This document shows, piece after piece, positions 54,405 to 63,938 of a DNA stretch of 64,000 nt; position 1 is the first letter of the stretch, and each line of letters opens with the position of its first letter. Origin of the DNA: Spongiibacteraceae bacterium. Its GTDB lineage: Bacteria; Pseudomonadota; Gammaproteobacteria; Pseudomonadales; Dasaniaceae. The DNA is taken from contig JANQLG010000024.1 in NCBI GenBank assembly GCA_028280715.1, forward strand, positions 1-64,000, in the 5' to 3' direction. Both the position numbers and the translations under genes were made by a program. The notes under the pieces are model-generated. The model made no database searches. It worked only from the letters and a program-made list of their open reading frames with translations, and had not been told where the DNA came from.

Positions 54405-56066
54405 ATGGCGCAATACGTATACACCATGAATCGTGTGGGCAAAGTTGTCCCACCTAAACGCGAAATTCTTAAAGATATTTCCCTCTCTTTTTTCCCTGGT
54501 GCCAAGATTGGAGTATTGGGCCTGAACGGTGCAGGTAAATCGACCCTGCTGCGTATCATGGCCGGTGTCGATACCGAGTTTGATGGTGAAGCCCGCCCGC
54601 AACCCGGCATCAATGTCGGCTATTTATCGCAGGAGCCCGAACTTGACCCCAACAAAGATGTTCGTGGCAATGTTGAAGATGGTCTCGGTGATGTAGTTGC
54701 CGCACAAAAAGAATTAGAAGAAATCTTCGCTGCCTACGCCGAACCTGACGCCGATTACGACGCACTGGGCAAACGCCAGGCTGAACTGGAAAATATTATT
54801 CAGGCTGCAGATTCGCAAAACCTGGACCACAAACTGGAAGTTGCTGCCGATGCGCTACGTTTGCCACCCTGGGATGCCGATGTCAGCAAACTGTCCGGTG
54901 GTGAACGCCGCCGGGTAGCACTGTGTCGTTTGCTGCTGTCCAATCCCGATATGCTACTTTTGGACGAACCCACCAACCACCTGGATGCCGAGTCTGTACA
55001 TTGGCTAGAGCAGTTCCTCTGCGAATACCCTGGCACTGTAGTGGCCATCACCCACGATCGCTATTTTCTCGATAATGCTGCGGGATGGATTCTGGAACTG
55101 GATCGCGGCCGCGGCATTCCCTATGAAGGTAACTACTCTTCCTGGCTAGAACAAAAGGAGCAACGTTTGGAGATGGAAGCCAAACAGGAGGCTTCCCATC
55201 AAAAAACCGTTAAATCCGAACTGGAGTGGGTGAGACAAAACCCCAAGGGCCGCCGCGCCAAAAACAAAGCCCGTATCGCCCGTTTTGAAGAACTGCAATC
55301 GCAGGAATTCCAAACCCGCGCCGAAACCAACGAAATTTATATCCCGCCCGGCCAGCGTTTGGGGGATAAGGTCATCGAAGTTAAAGGCATCAGTAAAGGC
55401 TTTGGCGATGAAGTACTGTACCAAGATCTTAGCTTCAGTGTACCCAAGGGCGCGATTGTCGGCGTGATCGGCGGTAACGGTGCCGGTAAATCGACACTGT
55501 TTAAAATTATTGCCGATATGGAACAGCCTGATGCCGGTGAAGTAGAACTGGGGGAGACGGTTGATCTGGTCTACGTCGAGCAGCTACGTGATGAACTGGA
55601 TGACAACAAGACGGTGTGGGAAGCAGTATCCAACGGTCACGATATCCTACAAATCGGCAGCTACGAAATTCCATCACGCGCCTATATCGGCCGCTTTAAC
55701 TTCAAAGGCTCTGACCAACAGAAGCGCGTAGGCGAGTTATCTGGGGGTGAACGCGGCCGCCTGCAACTGGCCTGTACCTTAAAACAGGGTGGGAACGTGT
55801 TACTACTGGACGAACCCTCCAACGATTTGGATGTAGAAACCCTGCGCGCACTGGAAGAAGCACTGCTAACATTCCCGGGCTGCGCCATGATCATCTCGCA
55901 CGATCGCTGGTTCCTGGATCGTATTTGTACTCACATCCTGGCCTACGAGGGCGACAGCGAGGTGGTATTCTTTGAGGGCAACTACACTGAATACCATGAA
56001 GATTTAATTAATCGCAAAGGCGAAAATGCACTGCCACAGCGGGTGCGCTATAAAAAGCTGAAATAG
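54405..56066 (+). CDS. ettA: Energy-dependent translational throttle protein EttA
   Basis: ABC-F protein of 553 residues that binds the ribosomal E site and regulates early elongation by ATP/ADP ratio. Start MAQYVYTMNRVGKVVPPKRE equals the E. coli EttA start. Domain 1 has Walker A GLNGAGKST, signature LSGGERRR and DEPTNHLD; domain 2 has GGNGAGKST, LSGGERGR and DEPSNDLD. The toe/arm region lies around 95-135 and the P-site tRNA interaction motif region around 240-300. It is transcribed as a single unit or with the following PilZ gene. Confidence 0.97.
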   Translation: MAQYVYTMNRVGKVVPPKREILKDISLSFFPGAKIGVLGLNGAGKSTLLRIMAGVDTEFDGEARPQPGINVGYLSQEPELDPNKDVRGNVEDGLGDVVAAQKELEEIFAAYAEPDADYDALGKRQAELENIIQAADSQNLDHKLEVAADALRLPPWDADVSKLSGGERRRVALCRLLLSNPDMLLLDEPTNHLDAESVHWLEQFLCEYPGTVVAITHDRYFLDNAAGWILELDRGRGIPYEGNYSSWLEQKEQRLEMEAKQEASHQKTVKSELEWVRQNPKGRRAKNKARIARFEELQSQEFQTRAETNEIYIPPGQRLGDKVIEVKGISKGFGDEVLYQDLSFSVPKGAIVGVIGGNGAGKSTLFKIIADMEQPDAGEVELGETVDLVYVEQLRDELDDNKTVWEAVSNGHDILQIGSYEIPSRAYIGRFNFKGSDQQKRVGELSGGERGRLQLACTLKQGGNVLLLDEPSNDLDVETLRALEEALLTFPGCAMIISHDRWFLDRICTHILAYEGDSEVVFFEGNYTEYHEDLINRKGENALPQRVRYKKLK

Positions 56067-56142
56067 ATCAGACTCTGGAATAAATGGATCTGCTATAGTG
56101 AAATAACAGCAACCAACAACAGTAGGCAACAATAGGTTTCCC

Positions 56143-56535
56143 ATGACTGTGATACTGGATAATTCCAAATCTGGCTCAGAGCGACGCAATTTCAGTCGTA
56201 TTCGCTTTGATGGCAATACCGAGCTGATACTGGGAAACCAGCGCTGGCGAACGGAGTTGGTGGATATCTCGCTGAAAGGATTGTTAGTCGCCATCCCGAA
56301 AGATTGGGATCTGTCGATTGCAGAACAGCTTCGCGCTCAAATCACTTTGGCGGAAGATGCCATTATCAACATGGACGTAATTCCACGCCACCGCGAAGAC
56401 GGGGTCATTGGCTTTGAATGCGAGCATATCGACATCGACAGCATCACGCATCTACGCCAACTGATTGCGCTGAATTTGGGTGATGAAACGCTGCTCGAAA
56501 GAGAGCTGGCAGCACTAGGAAAATTCGGAAAATAG
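56143..56535 (+). CDS. PilZ domain protein
   Basis: A 130-residue single-domain cyclic-di-GMP receptor. The N-terminal RRNFSRIRF (about 12-20) is the RxxxR switch; VDISLKGLLVAI (about 46-57) carries the DxSxxG motif. The rest matches PilZ with EHIDIDSITHLRQLIALN at the C terminus, the helix typical of type I PilZ proteins. It lies 76 bases after ettA. A second PilZ protein is at 34861. Confidence 0.92.
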   Translation: MTVILDNSKSGSERRNFSRIRFDGNTELILGNQRWRTELVDISLKGLLVAIPKDWDLSIAEQLRAQITLAEDAIINMDVIPRHREDGVIGFECEHIDIDSITHLRQLIALNLGDETLLERELAALGKFGK

Positions 56536-56595
56536 TACTCAGGCAAGCAAAAACCTGCTCTATTCCCTTATCCCCCTTATCCCTAATAACAGGCC

Positions 56596-57858
56596 TTAAA
56601 CATCCTCAACGCGCTTCAACGGATAGTGCGCAGGGAATGGCAATTGTGCCACACCAGTATCCACAGCTGCTTTAGCTACTGCTGCTGCAACATTCGCCAA
56701 CAGACGGTCATCCATCGGTTTAGGGATAATATAACCAGGGCCAAATTCCAACGTATCTTCATCCGATACATCTAGCACTTCCTGTGGCACAGGCTCTTTT
56801 GCCAATTCGCGAATAGCATGCACTGCAGCAATCTTCATCTCGTCGTTGATTGTAGTTGCACGCACATCCAAAGCGCCGCGAAAAATAAAGGGGAAACCAA
56901 GAACATTATTGACCTGATTGGGAAAATCAGAACGCCCGGTAGCAATAATCAAATCATCGCGTGTGGCCCTGGCCAAATCGGGATCGATTTCGGGATCGGG
57001 GTTGGAACAGGCAAAGACAACGGGTTTAGATGCCATGGATTTTAACAGCTCGGGGCTAAGCAAGTTAGCACCCGACAACCCCACAAATACATCGGCATTT
57101 TCCATTGCATCTTCTAAAGTACGATCCTGAGTATTATGGGCAAATTCTTCCTTGTATTTATTTAAACCTTCTCGGCCCGTATAAATAACACCGCTACGAT
57201 CAACCATGGAAATATTTTCTTTTCTCGAACCCAGGTTAATCAACAAACGCATGCAGGCAACGGCTGCTGAACCAGCGCCCAGACAGACAATTTTTGCCTC
57301 TTCTAATTTCTTACCCTGAATCTCCAGCGCATTCAGCATACCGGCAGCTGTCACAATGGCAGTGCCGTGCTGATCGTCGTGAAACACAGGGACATTGCAA
57401 CGCTCAATCAAAGCATCTTCGATCTCAAAACACTCAGGTGCTTTAATATCTTCAAGATTGATACCGCCATAGCTATCGGCGATCAGTGCAACTGTTTCAA
57501 TGAACTTATCGCTATCAGTAGTCGCCACTTCTACATCGACAGAATCAATGCCGGCAAAACGCTTAAACAACAGCGCCTTACCTTCCATCACCGGCTTGCT
57601 CGCCATATGCCCCAAATCGCCCAGCCCCAAAATAGCAGTGCCATTAGAAACAACAGCAACTAGATTTCCCTTACAGGTATAGTCGTAGGCAGCTTGAGGG
57701 TCTTCGGCAATCGCCTTCACTGGTTCCGCAACACCAGGGCTATACGCCAATGCCAAATCATACTGATTTTCCGCAGGCGTACTTAACTCAACTGAGATTT
57801 TGCCGGGTTTGGGCTTGGCATGGTAATCAAGCGCTGCTTGTTTTAAATCTGTAGACAT
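56596..57858 (-). CDS. NADP-type malic enzyme (short form, without phosphotransacetylase domain)
   Basis: A 420-residue enzyme that oxidatively decarboxylates malate to pyruvate. SPGVAEPVKAIAEDPQAAYD (about 35-54), GLGDLGHMASKPVMEGKALL (about 78-97, with the lysine), and the metal site FHDDQHGTAIV are conserved. The NAD(P)-binding GAGSAAVACMRLLI (about 199-212) follows. It lacks the C-terminal PTA domain of E. coli MaeB. It lies next to rpmE and priA as in pseudomonads. Cofactor choice cannot be read with certainty. Confidence 0.94.
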   Translation of the reverse strand: MSTDLKQAALDYHAKPKPGKISVELSTPAENQYDLALAYSPGVAEPVKAIAEDPQAAYDYTCKGNLVAVVSNGTAILGLGDLGHMASKPVMEGKALLFKRFAGIDSVDVEVATTDSDKFIETVALIADSYGGINLEDIKAPECFEIEDALIERCNVPVFHDDQHGTAIVTAAGMLNALEIQGKKLEEAKIVCLGAGSAAVACMRLLINLGSRKENISMVDRSGVIYTGREGLNKYKEEFAHNTQDRTLEDAMENADVFVGLSGANLLSPELLKSMASKPVVFACSNPDPEIDPDLARATRDDLIIATGRSDFPNQVNNVLGFPFIFRGALDVRATTINDEMKIAAVHAIRELAKEPVPQEVLDVSDEDTLEFGPGYIIPKPMDDRLLANVAAAVAKAAVDTGVAQLPFPAHYPLKRVEDV

Positions 57859-57926
57859 CTGTCAGATCCGATATGCCGGTATTTCGAGTTAGAAGAATGC
57901 AGGAGAACAATTAATACGCCAGTTAC

Positions 57927-57960
57927 AAAAACGCCCTACCTAATAGGTCGGGCGTTTTCA
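57927..57960 (-). terminator. Terminator of rpmE
   Basis: ACGCCC (57931-57936) and ACCT (57938-57941) pair with AGGT and GGGCGT (57950-57955), giving a near-continuous stem. On the minus strand it is followed by TTTT. It lies 19 bases after the rpmE stop, so it ends the rpmE transcript. Confidence 0.8.
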
Positions 57961-57978
57961 AAGATTCTAGTATATGGC

Positions 57979-58200
57979 TTAAGCTGAGCCTGAACTCTTA
58001 CGGTTACCAAAACGCTTCTTAAAGCGATCGACACGGCCGCCGCTATCGAGAATTTTCTGCTTACCTGTGTAAAACGGGTGGCAGGCAGAGCAAACATCCA
58101 AATGGATGTCTTTACACAATGTCGAACGGGTTTTTACCGTATTACCGCAACCGCATGTTGCCGTAATCTCTTCATATTTAGGATGAATATCAGCTTGCAT
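57979..58200 (-). CDS. rpmE: 50S ribosomal protein L31, zinc-type (A)
   Basis: A 73-residue ribosomal protein. The ATG at 58200 gives [12 protein letters not shown], the conserved start, with AGGA seven bases upstream; an ATG two codons earlier overlaps this site. Four zinc cysteines are present (TCGCGN and [12 protein letters not shown]), so this is the zinc-containing form. The tail [13 protein letters not shown] is basic. The 5' flank (58207-58423) holds GTTTCC-loop-GGAAAC and other short repeats; a leader structure for autoregulation is possible but I cannot confirm it. Confidence 0.96.
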   Translation of the reverse strand: MQADIHPKYEEITATCGCGNTVKTRSTLCKDIHLDVCSACHPFYTGKQKILDSGGRVDRFKKRFGNRKSSGSA

Positions 58201-58423
58201 GGTCATTTCCTAGCTTTGTTGTACCGCTACTTGCGCCAGTTCTGGTGTTGTTATGCCGATCTGCTGATCAGGCATCTTGTCACCGGTTTCCTTCCTGGAA
58301 ACAAACCGCCAAGCACGGAACAGATTTAATCTGGCCCAGCCAGACTGGAAAAATTAGGCGGCGAATGATACCAGAGCAGCCATTTAATGCAATGGCCTGT
58401 CTATACAGACCACCTCCCTAAAA

Positions 58424-59281
58424 TCACCCTGCCGACGACTTACCATAGAGGGCGAGCTTGGCCTCAGCGCCGGTTTTGACCTGCCTGTTGAAGGGCAAGG
58501 CGAATTGATAAGCGAGATTTTCATCCTTACTACTATCAGCCACGTCCAGCCCATAAACCACCTTTTTGGGGTCATCATAGACCAGAGTGCCAAACAGTCG
58601 GTCCCAGAAAGAAAAAATATTGCCGAAATTACTGTCTGTCCAAGGCTGCTGATAATGATGGTGAAACTTATGCATTGCCGGAGTAATCAGCACATAGCTC
58701 AAGGCTCGGTCTAATTTCGCAGGCAAACGGATATTGGCATGCGTGAAGTAGGTCGAAAAAATCGTGATAAACCGATACAACAGGTAGAAGGCCAAGGGGA
58801 TACCCGACAGGATGATTGCGAGCAATGCAAACACCTCCCGTGCCATATAATCAAAAGGGTGATGACGGGTGCCGGTAGTGGCATCCACATGGGTATCGCT
58901 GTGATGAACCATATGACAGCGCCACATCCACACTACTCGATGCAACAAATAATGAACAAAATACTGAGCCACCAGATCGAGAATCATGATAGCGATTAAC
59001 AGTTCCAACCAGAGCGGTAAATCTATTTGATACAACAGCCCGAACTCGGCATTCGCCGCCCAGACAAAGACACCAACAGTGACCAGGGAAAAGACCACAT
59101 TGATCAACAAATCACAGGCAGTAAACACCAGATTAACGCCAATGTGACGCAGTTTTTGATAGTCAAACCGGAATAACGGTGACAGCGCCTCGAAGATCCA
59201 ACTGCAGGACAGACAACAGAAAACCCATAACAATTTTTGCCAGGCTGGCATGGTTTCAAAGAAATTAAGCAGTGCTTCCAT
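58424..59281 (-). CDS. Sterol desaturase / fatty acid hydroxylase family protein
   Basis: A 285-residue integral membrane oxygenase with a di-iron centre. The three-plus-one histidine boxes are visible: HYLLHRVVWMWRCHMVHHSD, HHPFDY and MHKFHHHYQQP. Four to five hydrophobic helices run through the first 200 residues. The ATG at 59281 (AGGGAG upstream) is preferred to a GTG six codons earlier. It lies between rpmE and priA, genes that are neighbours in many gammaproteobacteria. Substrate (sterol, alkylglycerol or fatty acid) is unknown. Confidence 0.9.
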   Translation of the reverse strand: MEALLNFFETMPAWQKLLWVFCCLSCSWIFEALSPLFRFDYQKLRHIGVNLVFTACDLLINVVFSLVTVGVFVWAANAEFGLLYQIDLPLWLELLIAIMILDLVAQYFVHYLLHRVVWMWRCHMVHHSDTHVDATTGTRHHPFDYMAREVFALLAIILSGIPLAFYLLYRFITIFSTYFTHANIRLPAKLDRALSYVLITPAMHKFHHHYQQPWTDSNFGNIFSFWDRLFGTLVYDDPKKVVYGLDVADSSKDENLAYQFALPFNRQVKTGAEAKLALYGKSSAG

Positions 59282-59512
59282 TATCTCCCTCACCGTCACC
59301 CTATTTTAAAACATTAGCCTCATTTCAACACATGAACTTCAACATGCTCAATCAAGGTGCTGGGCCGATTACATGGTAAACTGCTGCGCTTTGATAAACC
59401 ATCGCCAAAGAATTGAAACTCAAGAACACTTTTGCATATCGCCATCACCCGATAAAGCTACCAGACAACAAAACCTAGATAACAGTAACCAGATAACAAG
59501 AACCAATTAGCT

Positions 59513-61720
59513 ATGCCGCTCATTTTGAACATCGCCATACCCTCACCGCTGAGGCGCAGCTTTGATTACCTGCCTCCAGTCGATATGAGTGCGAACGAAA
59601 TCGAACAGCTTCAACCCGGCATCCGCATCAAAGCTCCCTTTGGCAATCGCAAAATGGTAGGCATACTTCTGCAAGTAAAGCAGCATAGTGATATCAGCCA
59701 AGAACAATTAAAACCGGTGTCAGAAATACTGGACGAGACACCGCTGTTATCGCACTCACTGTTCAAGCTCGGCCTCTGGGCAGCCAGTTATTATCAACAC
59801 CCCATAGGTGATGCGTTGGCCAGCACGCTGCCTGTACTGCTGCGAAAAGGCAGTTCTCTGATTAAAAACACGACCACCTGTTGGAGACTCACCACCGAAG
59901 GCAAAGGCTTGCCAAATGACGGTTTAAAACGCTCACCTAAACAGGCACAACTACTGAAGTTATTACTACAGAAAAACAGTATTGACCGAGAAGAGCTCAC
60001 CTCGGAAGGATTTAGTGTTTCAATCGTTAATGCGATGATCGATAAAGGATTGGTAGAGGCTTTCACTCGTGAAGCAGCCACAGCAAAAATATCTGCAAAC
60101 AACACATTGATCGCTGAAACACCATTACCTCTCAATGATGAACAACAGAGTGCTTACCAAGCCGTTATAAAACAAAAGGGATTCAATCGTTTTCTGCTAG
60201 AAGGCGTCACCGGCAGTGGCAAAACGGAAGTGTACTTACAACTCATAGCTGAGTACTTACAACGGGGTTTACAGGCACTGGTATTGGTGCCAGAAATAGG
60301 CCTCACTCCTCAAACTGTCAATCGCTTTCAACGTCGTTTTAACTGTCAAATAGCGATACTTCATTCAGGTATGACCGACAGAGAACGGCTGCTTAACTGG
60401 CAGGCCGCCAAAGACGGCGAAGCCCACATTATCATTGGCACCCGCTCGGCTGTTTTCACACCGCTATTAAAACCGGGGCTTATCATCATTGACGAAGAAC
60501 ACGACAGCTCTTTTAAACAACAGGACGGCTTTCGCTATTCAGCGCGCGATGTCGCTATTAAACGAGCGCTGGATGAACAATGTCCAATCATACTGGGATC
60601 GGCAACTCCCAGCCTGGAAACCTTGCACAATGTCGTACAGACTCGATACCACTATTTACAACTCACTCAAAGAGCCACAGGCGCTCAGCCACCCACATTT
60701 GAGTTACTGGATATTCGCCACCAACCGATGGAGGAAGGCTTTTCTCCCGCATTAATAAAGGCTATTAATGCAGAAGTTTCAAAGGGCAATCAGGTATTAG
60801 TTTTTATTAACCGTCGCGGCTTTGCACCTATTTTACTGTGTCACGACTGCGGTCATATCAGTACCTGCCAGCATTGTGATGCGCGCATGACAGTACACCT
60901 CAGTAAACAGCAACTACGCTGCCATCATTGCGACTACCAAAAACCACTGCCTAACACATGCCCTGAGTGTAACAGTCATCAACTGGATTTTCGTGGAGTA
61001 GGTACAGAACGCAGTGAACAAGTACTACAACGTTTATTTCCAACTGTTCCGGTCCACCGCATTGACCGCGATACCACATCGCGTAAACAAGCCATGCAAA
61101 ACCTGATCGATGAAATCCATAGGGGAGATGCCTGTATTTTAGTCGGAACGCAAATGCTGGCCAAAGGGCATCATTTTCCCAACGTCACATTAGTTGCCGT
61201 GCTCGACGCAGACAGTGGATTATTCAGTACCGATTTTCGCGGCCCGGAGAGAATGGGACAATTATTGATACAAGTTGCTGGCAGAGCTGGTCGTGCCAAT
61301 AAAGCGGGCAAAGTACTCATCCAAACCCACCAACCGGATCATCCACTGATCATCCGTCTGTTTAATGATAACTATACGAACTATGCCAAAGATTTGCTAA
61401 AAGAACGGCAGACATCAACCATGCCACCTTTTAGTCACCTGGCAATTATTCGCGCCGACGCTAATCAACTAGAAATAGCTGAGCAGTTTTTATTGGATAT
61501 TAAAACCAACTGTAACCACGACAAAGAAAAGTTGTTAGGGCCACTACCAGCCCCCATGGCACGAAGAGCCGGACGCTTTCGCGCGCAGTTAATCGTCCGC
61601 TCGCAACAACGCAATATACTGCACTCGTTACTGGCTTCCATCATTCAACTTGCAGAAGCTCATCCTTCGTCAAAAAAAGTGCGATGGAGTGTTGATGTAG
61701 ACCCACAGGAAATGTTTTAA
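59513..61720 (+). CDS. priA: Primosomal helicase PriA
   Basis: DNA helicase of 735 residues that reloads the replisome at stalled forks. Order of parts: N-terminal DNA-binding domain (LNIAIPSPLRRSFDYLPP), Walker A GVTGSGKTEVYLQ (about 233-245), DEEHD (about 326-330), zinc-binding cysteine cluster (LCHDCGHISTCQHCDARM then LRCHHCDYQ and NTCPECNSH), motif V/VI QVAGRAGRANK. E. coli PriA has 732 residues. Transcribed alone, divergent from the sterol desaturase-like gene. Confidence 0.97.
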   Translation: MPLILNIAIPSPLRRSFDYLPPVDMSANEIEQLQPGIRIKAPFGNRKMVGILLQVKQHSDISQEQLKPVSEILDETPLLSHSLFKLGLWAASYYQHPIGDALASTLPVLLRKGSSLIKNTTTCWRLTTEGKGLPNDGLKRSPKQAQLLKLLLQKNSIDREELTSEGFSVSIVNAMIDKGLVEAFTREAATAKISANNTLIAETPLPLNDEQQSAYQAVIKQKGFNRFLLEGVTGSGKTEVYLQLIAEYLQRGLQALVLVPEIGLTPQTVNRFQRRFNCQIAILHSGMTDRERLLNWQAAKDGEAHIIIGTRSAVFTPLLKPGLIIIDEEHDSSFKQQDGFRYSARDVAIKRALDEQCPIILGSATPSLETLHNVVQTRYHYLQLTQRATGAQPPTFELLDIRHQPMEEGFSPALIKAINAEVSKGNQVLVFINRRGFAPILLCHDCGHISTCQHCDARMTVHLSKQQLRCHHCDYQKPLPNTCPECNSHQLDFRGVGTERSEQVLQRLFPTVPVHRIDRDTTSRKQAMQNLIDEIHRGDACILVGTQMLAKGHHFPNVTLVAVLDADSGLFSTDFRGPERMGQLLIQVAGRAGRANKAGKVLIQTHQPDHPLIIRLFNDNYTNYAKDLLKERQTSTMPPFSHLAIIRADANQLEIAEQFLLDIKTNCNHDKEKLLGPLPAPMARRAGRFRAQLIVRSQQRNILHSLLASIIQLAEAHPSSKKVRWSVDVDPQEMF

Positions 61721-61747
61721 GAATATTTAAAGCCCTTAAAGAAAAAA

Positions 61748-61766
61748 AGCCGGGCAATGCCCGGCT
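61748..61766 (-). terminator. Terminator of the left DUF2306 gene
   Basis: AGCCGGGC, three-base loop, GCCCGGCT; on the minus strand it is followed by a run of seven T. It ends the DUF2306 gene at 61802. On the plus strand it may also help stop priA transcripts, but lacks a T run there. Confidence 0.88.
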
Positions 61767-61801
61767 ATACACCTCTCCAATTAAACAATCCAATTAAACA
61801 C

Positions 61802-62659
61802 TTATCGCATATAAGACATCGCAACAAAAACGACACTACCCACAGCTAGAATAGACAAGCCAGTCACTGATGCGACAAAAGGCGCATAGGCAGGAAGCTT
61901 TTTGAACGCGCCGCGACGCCCCAAGCGCAAGTACACTTCATAAATCACCATTGGGATAATATAAAAGCCCCAACCATTGATAGTACGCATCACGATTGGT
62001 TCAGGTAATGCGTCACTACCTATTGCCAACCCTGCAGTCGCCCATAAACCAACCTCAACGCGGTTAAGCCAAGAACCTATCGCTAGAATAAATAAACGAA
62101 TTGCCCACTCTTTATGCGTTTTAAAATCGCGTAACACTAATGATTGCACCACTTTATAAATCACATAGAACATCACCACGCCGTAAATAGTACCTGGTTG
62201 AAAAACAAACGGAGGTATACCTCTGTAGGGTGCCACACTCGCATTTTGAATATTGATGTCGTAATACAGAGAAAAATACAAACTACCCACCATCGCACCA
62301 AAAAAAGCAATCGCAATGGTCGACATACCAATATATTTATGCCAAGTCTTTTTCTTATGCGTCAGCCCTAGATAAACCTGGTAAGGCGCGATGAAGTTCA
62401 TCATGGCACCAAACACCATATGCCAAGCCATCAAATAGAATGCAGTTAAATTGCCTTCTTGACCAAACACAGGGTGACTGGCCTGCCCGTCAGCAATAAA
62501 GTCAGCACCAGCTACCGTCGAATGCACCACAAAAGGTATCGACAAGAACCAGGCTCCAAATAAAAACATATTAATCGCAAAATTACGATTGGTTAAAAAA
62601 TTGGGTAATGTACTGGTAGCGATGCCAGTAGAATTAGCTGTAGCTGAAACCGAATTCAT
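61802..62659 (-). CDS. DUF2306 membrane protein, paralogue 1
   Basis: A 285-residue membrane protein with about seven hydrophobic segments. DUF2306-like marks are AWHMVFGAMMNFIAPYQ (about 78-94), HKYIGMSTIAIAFFGA (about 106-121) and HKEWAIRLFILAIGSW (about 182-197). The conserved histidines next to helices resemble haem-ligand patterns of cytochrome b561-like proteins, but binding is unproven. It is very similar to the neighbour at 62900 except in the loops (about 136-150, 205-220) and the first 20 residues. Ribosome site AAGGAG. An FNR-type box lies upstream. Confidence 0.85.
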   Translation of the reverse strand: MNSVSATANSTGIATSTLPNFLTNRNFAINMFLFGAWFLSIPFVVHSTVAGADFIADGQASHPVFGQEGNLTAFYLMAWHMVFGAMMNFIAPYQVYLGLTHKKKTWHKYIGMSTIAIAFFGAMVGSLYFSLYYDINIQNASVAPYRGIPPFVFQPGTIYGVVMFYVIYKVVQSLVLRDFKTHKEWAIRLFILAIGSWLNRVEVGLWATAGLAIGSDALPEPIVMRTINGWGFYIIPMVIYEVYLRLGRRGAFKKLPAYAPFVASVTGLSILAVGSVVFVAMSYMR

Positions 62660-62771
62660 AATAGCTACTCCTTTTAGTAAGCTATTCCCGCCTAACGGGT
62701 AGTAGTTATAATCATCGCGTACACCTCAACGCATGTGTCTTTTATTTTATTGGAACACTTATTCTGACAAT

Positions 62772-62785
62772 TTGATTTCAATCAA
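62772..62785 (-). promoter_or_regulatory. FNR/Anr-type box upstream of DUF2306 paralogue 1
   Basis: TTGAT-TTCA-ATCAA is a perfect match to the FNR/Anr consensus TTGAT-N4-ATCAA. Its centre is 62778.5. If transcription starts 41.5 bases away at 62737, a TAAAAT hexamer falls exactly at -12 to -7 (62749-62744 on the minus strand), the classical activating (class II) layout. The start codon is then 78 bases downstream. Confidence 0.75.
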
Positions 62786-62850
62786 AAAATCCGGGCGGAA
62801 AGATGAGCATTAATTAATAATAACCTGCTATTTGTTTGACTAATTTTCAA

Positions 62851-62880
62851 AAAAAACGCCGAGTATTCACTCGGCGTTTT
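62851..62880. terminator. Terminator of the right DUF2306 gene (bidirectional form)
   Basis: ACGCCGAG (62856-62863) pairs with CTCGGCGT (62870-62877) over a six-base loop, with A-rich bases before and TTTT after. On the minus strand a run of T follows the stem, so it terminates the gene at 62900, leaving paralogue 1 with its own promoter. Confidence 0.85.
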
Positions 62881-62899
62881 CTCTTTCACTTGTGGAGGG

Positions 62900-63748
62900 C
62901 TAGTGTCGCATGTACATCATGGCTACGTAGGTGGCACTACCAATTGCCAATACACTGACACCTACCAGTGAAGTCACAAAAGGTGCATAGGCAGGCAATT
63001 TTTTATACGCACCAGCACGACCTAAACGCAGATACACTTCATAGATAGCTAAAGGAATGATATAAAAGCCCCAGGAATTAATGATGCCGATAACCTGCTG
63101 GCTAGGTAAAATATCTTCACCACCCACCATCGCAGTAGCTCCCCACCAACCGGCCATTACCCGATTCAACCAGGAACCAATAGCCAGAATAAACAAACGG
63201 ATTGCCCACTCTTTATGCACTTTAAAGTCGCGCTGAACCAGTGATTGAATAACCTTGTAAATCACATAGAACATCACTACACCGTAGATAGTGCCTGGCT
63301 GATAAATAAATGGCTTCAGACCATCACCTACCATATTGGCATCGTAGTACAAAGAAAAATACAAGGTACCTACGAAAGCACCAAAGAAGGCAATGGCAAT
63401 GGTCGACATACCGATATACTTATGCCAACTCAAACGCTTGTGTTGTAGCCCCAGATAAACCTGGTAAGGCGCAATAAAGTTCATCATCGCACCAAATACC
63501 ATGTGCCATGCCATCATATAGAATGCAAAGCGGTTACCATCCTGAGCAAAAACCGGATGTGCTCCTTCACCATCTAAAGCAAAATCACCCCCCGCGACAA
63601 TAGAATGGTAAACAAATGGAAGCGACAATAACCACGCCCCCAGAAGGAACATATTAATAGCGAATTTTTTGTCCGTTAAAAATTGGGGTAAAGAACTGGC
63701 GGTGCTACCGCCTGATCCTATTGTTGTGTTTGCTGGTGCAGCGCTCAT
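62900..63748 (-). CDS. DUF2306 membrane protein, paralogue 2
   Basis: A 282-residue membrane protein closely similar to paralogue 1 (shared: HPVF, FYLMAWHMVFGAMM-like block, HKYIGMSTIAIAFFGA, QPGTIYGVVMFYVIYK, KKLPAYAPFV). The same three histidine-containing helices are present. It differs by lacking a short insertion (around residue 145) and in the tail, MYMRH. Ribosome site GAGGG. No other recognisable gene is near, so a partner (electron carrier or enzyme) cannot be named. Confidence 0.85.
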   Translation of the reverse strand: MSAAPANTTIGSGGSTASSLPQFLTDKKFAINMFLLGAWLLSLPFVYHSIVAGGDFALDGEGAHPVFAQDGNRFAFYMMAWHMVFGAMMNFIAPYQVYLGLQHKRLSWHKYIGMSTIAIAFFGAFVGTLYFSLYYDANMVGDGLKPFIYQPGTIYGVVMFYVIYKVIQSLVQRDFKVHKEWAIRLFILAIGSWLNRVMAGWWGATAMVGGEDILPSQQVIGIINSWGFYIIPLAIYEVYLRLGRAGAYKKLPAYAPFVTSLVGVSVLAIGSATYVAMMYMRH

Positions 63749-63924
63749 TATGAATACCCTCGATTTTCAGTTGTCGATCTCAATATTGCGCTTTCAATAA
63801 TTCAAATCTATGTCATGAATCTATCGAATAGCTCAATGACTGATAACTCATATCATTAATCTAATGACCTCGGATTTGACTATATCAAACAAAAAAATCC
63901 AGAAATGGGTAATAACAAGTACAT

Positions 63925-63938
63925 TTGATACGTATCAA
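63925..63938 (-). promoter_or_regulatory. FNR/Anr-type box upstream of DUF2306 paralogue 2
   Basis: TTGAT-ACGT-ATCAA is a perfect FNR/Anr consensus inside the 16-base palindrome 63924-63939. It is centred about 183 bases upstream of the start at 63748. A TATAGT hexamer at 63884-63879 (minus strand) would place it near -60, close to the class I distance. A related TTTGA-CTATA-TCAAA element at 63875-63889 lies between. It could also serve a gene beyond the right edge. The rest of 63749-64000 holds no gene. Confidence 0.65.
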
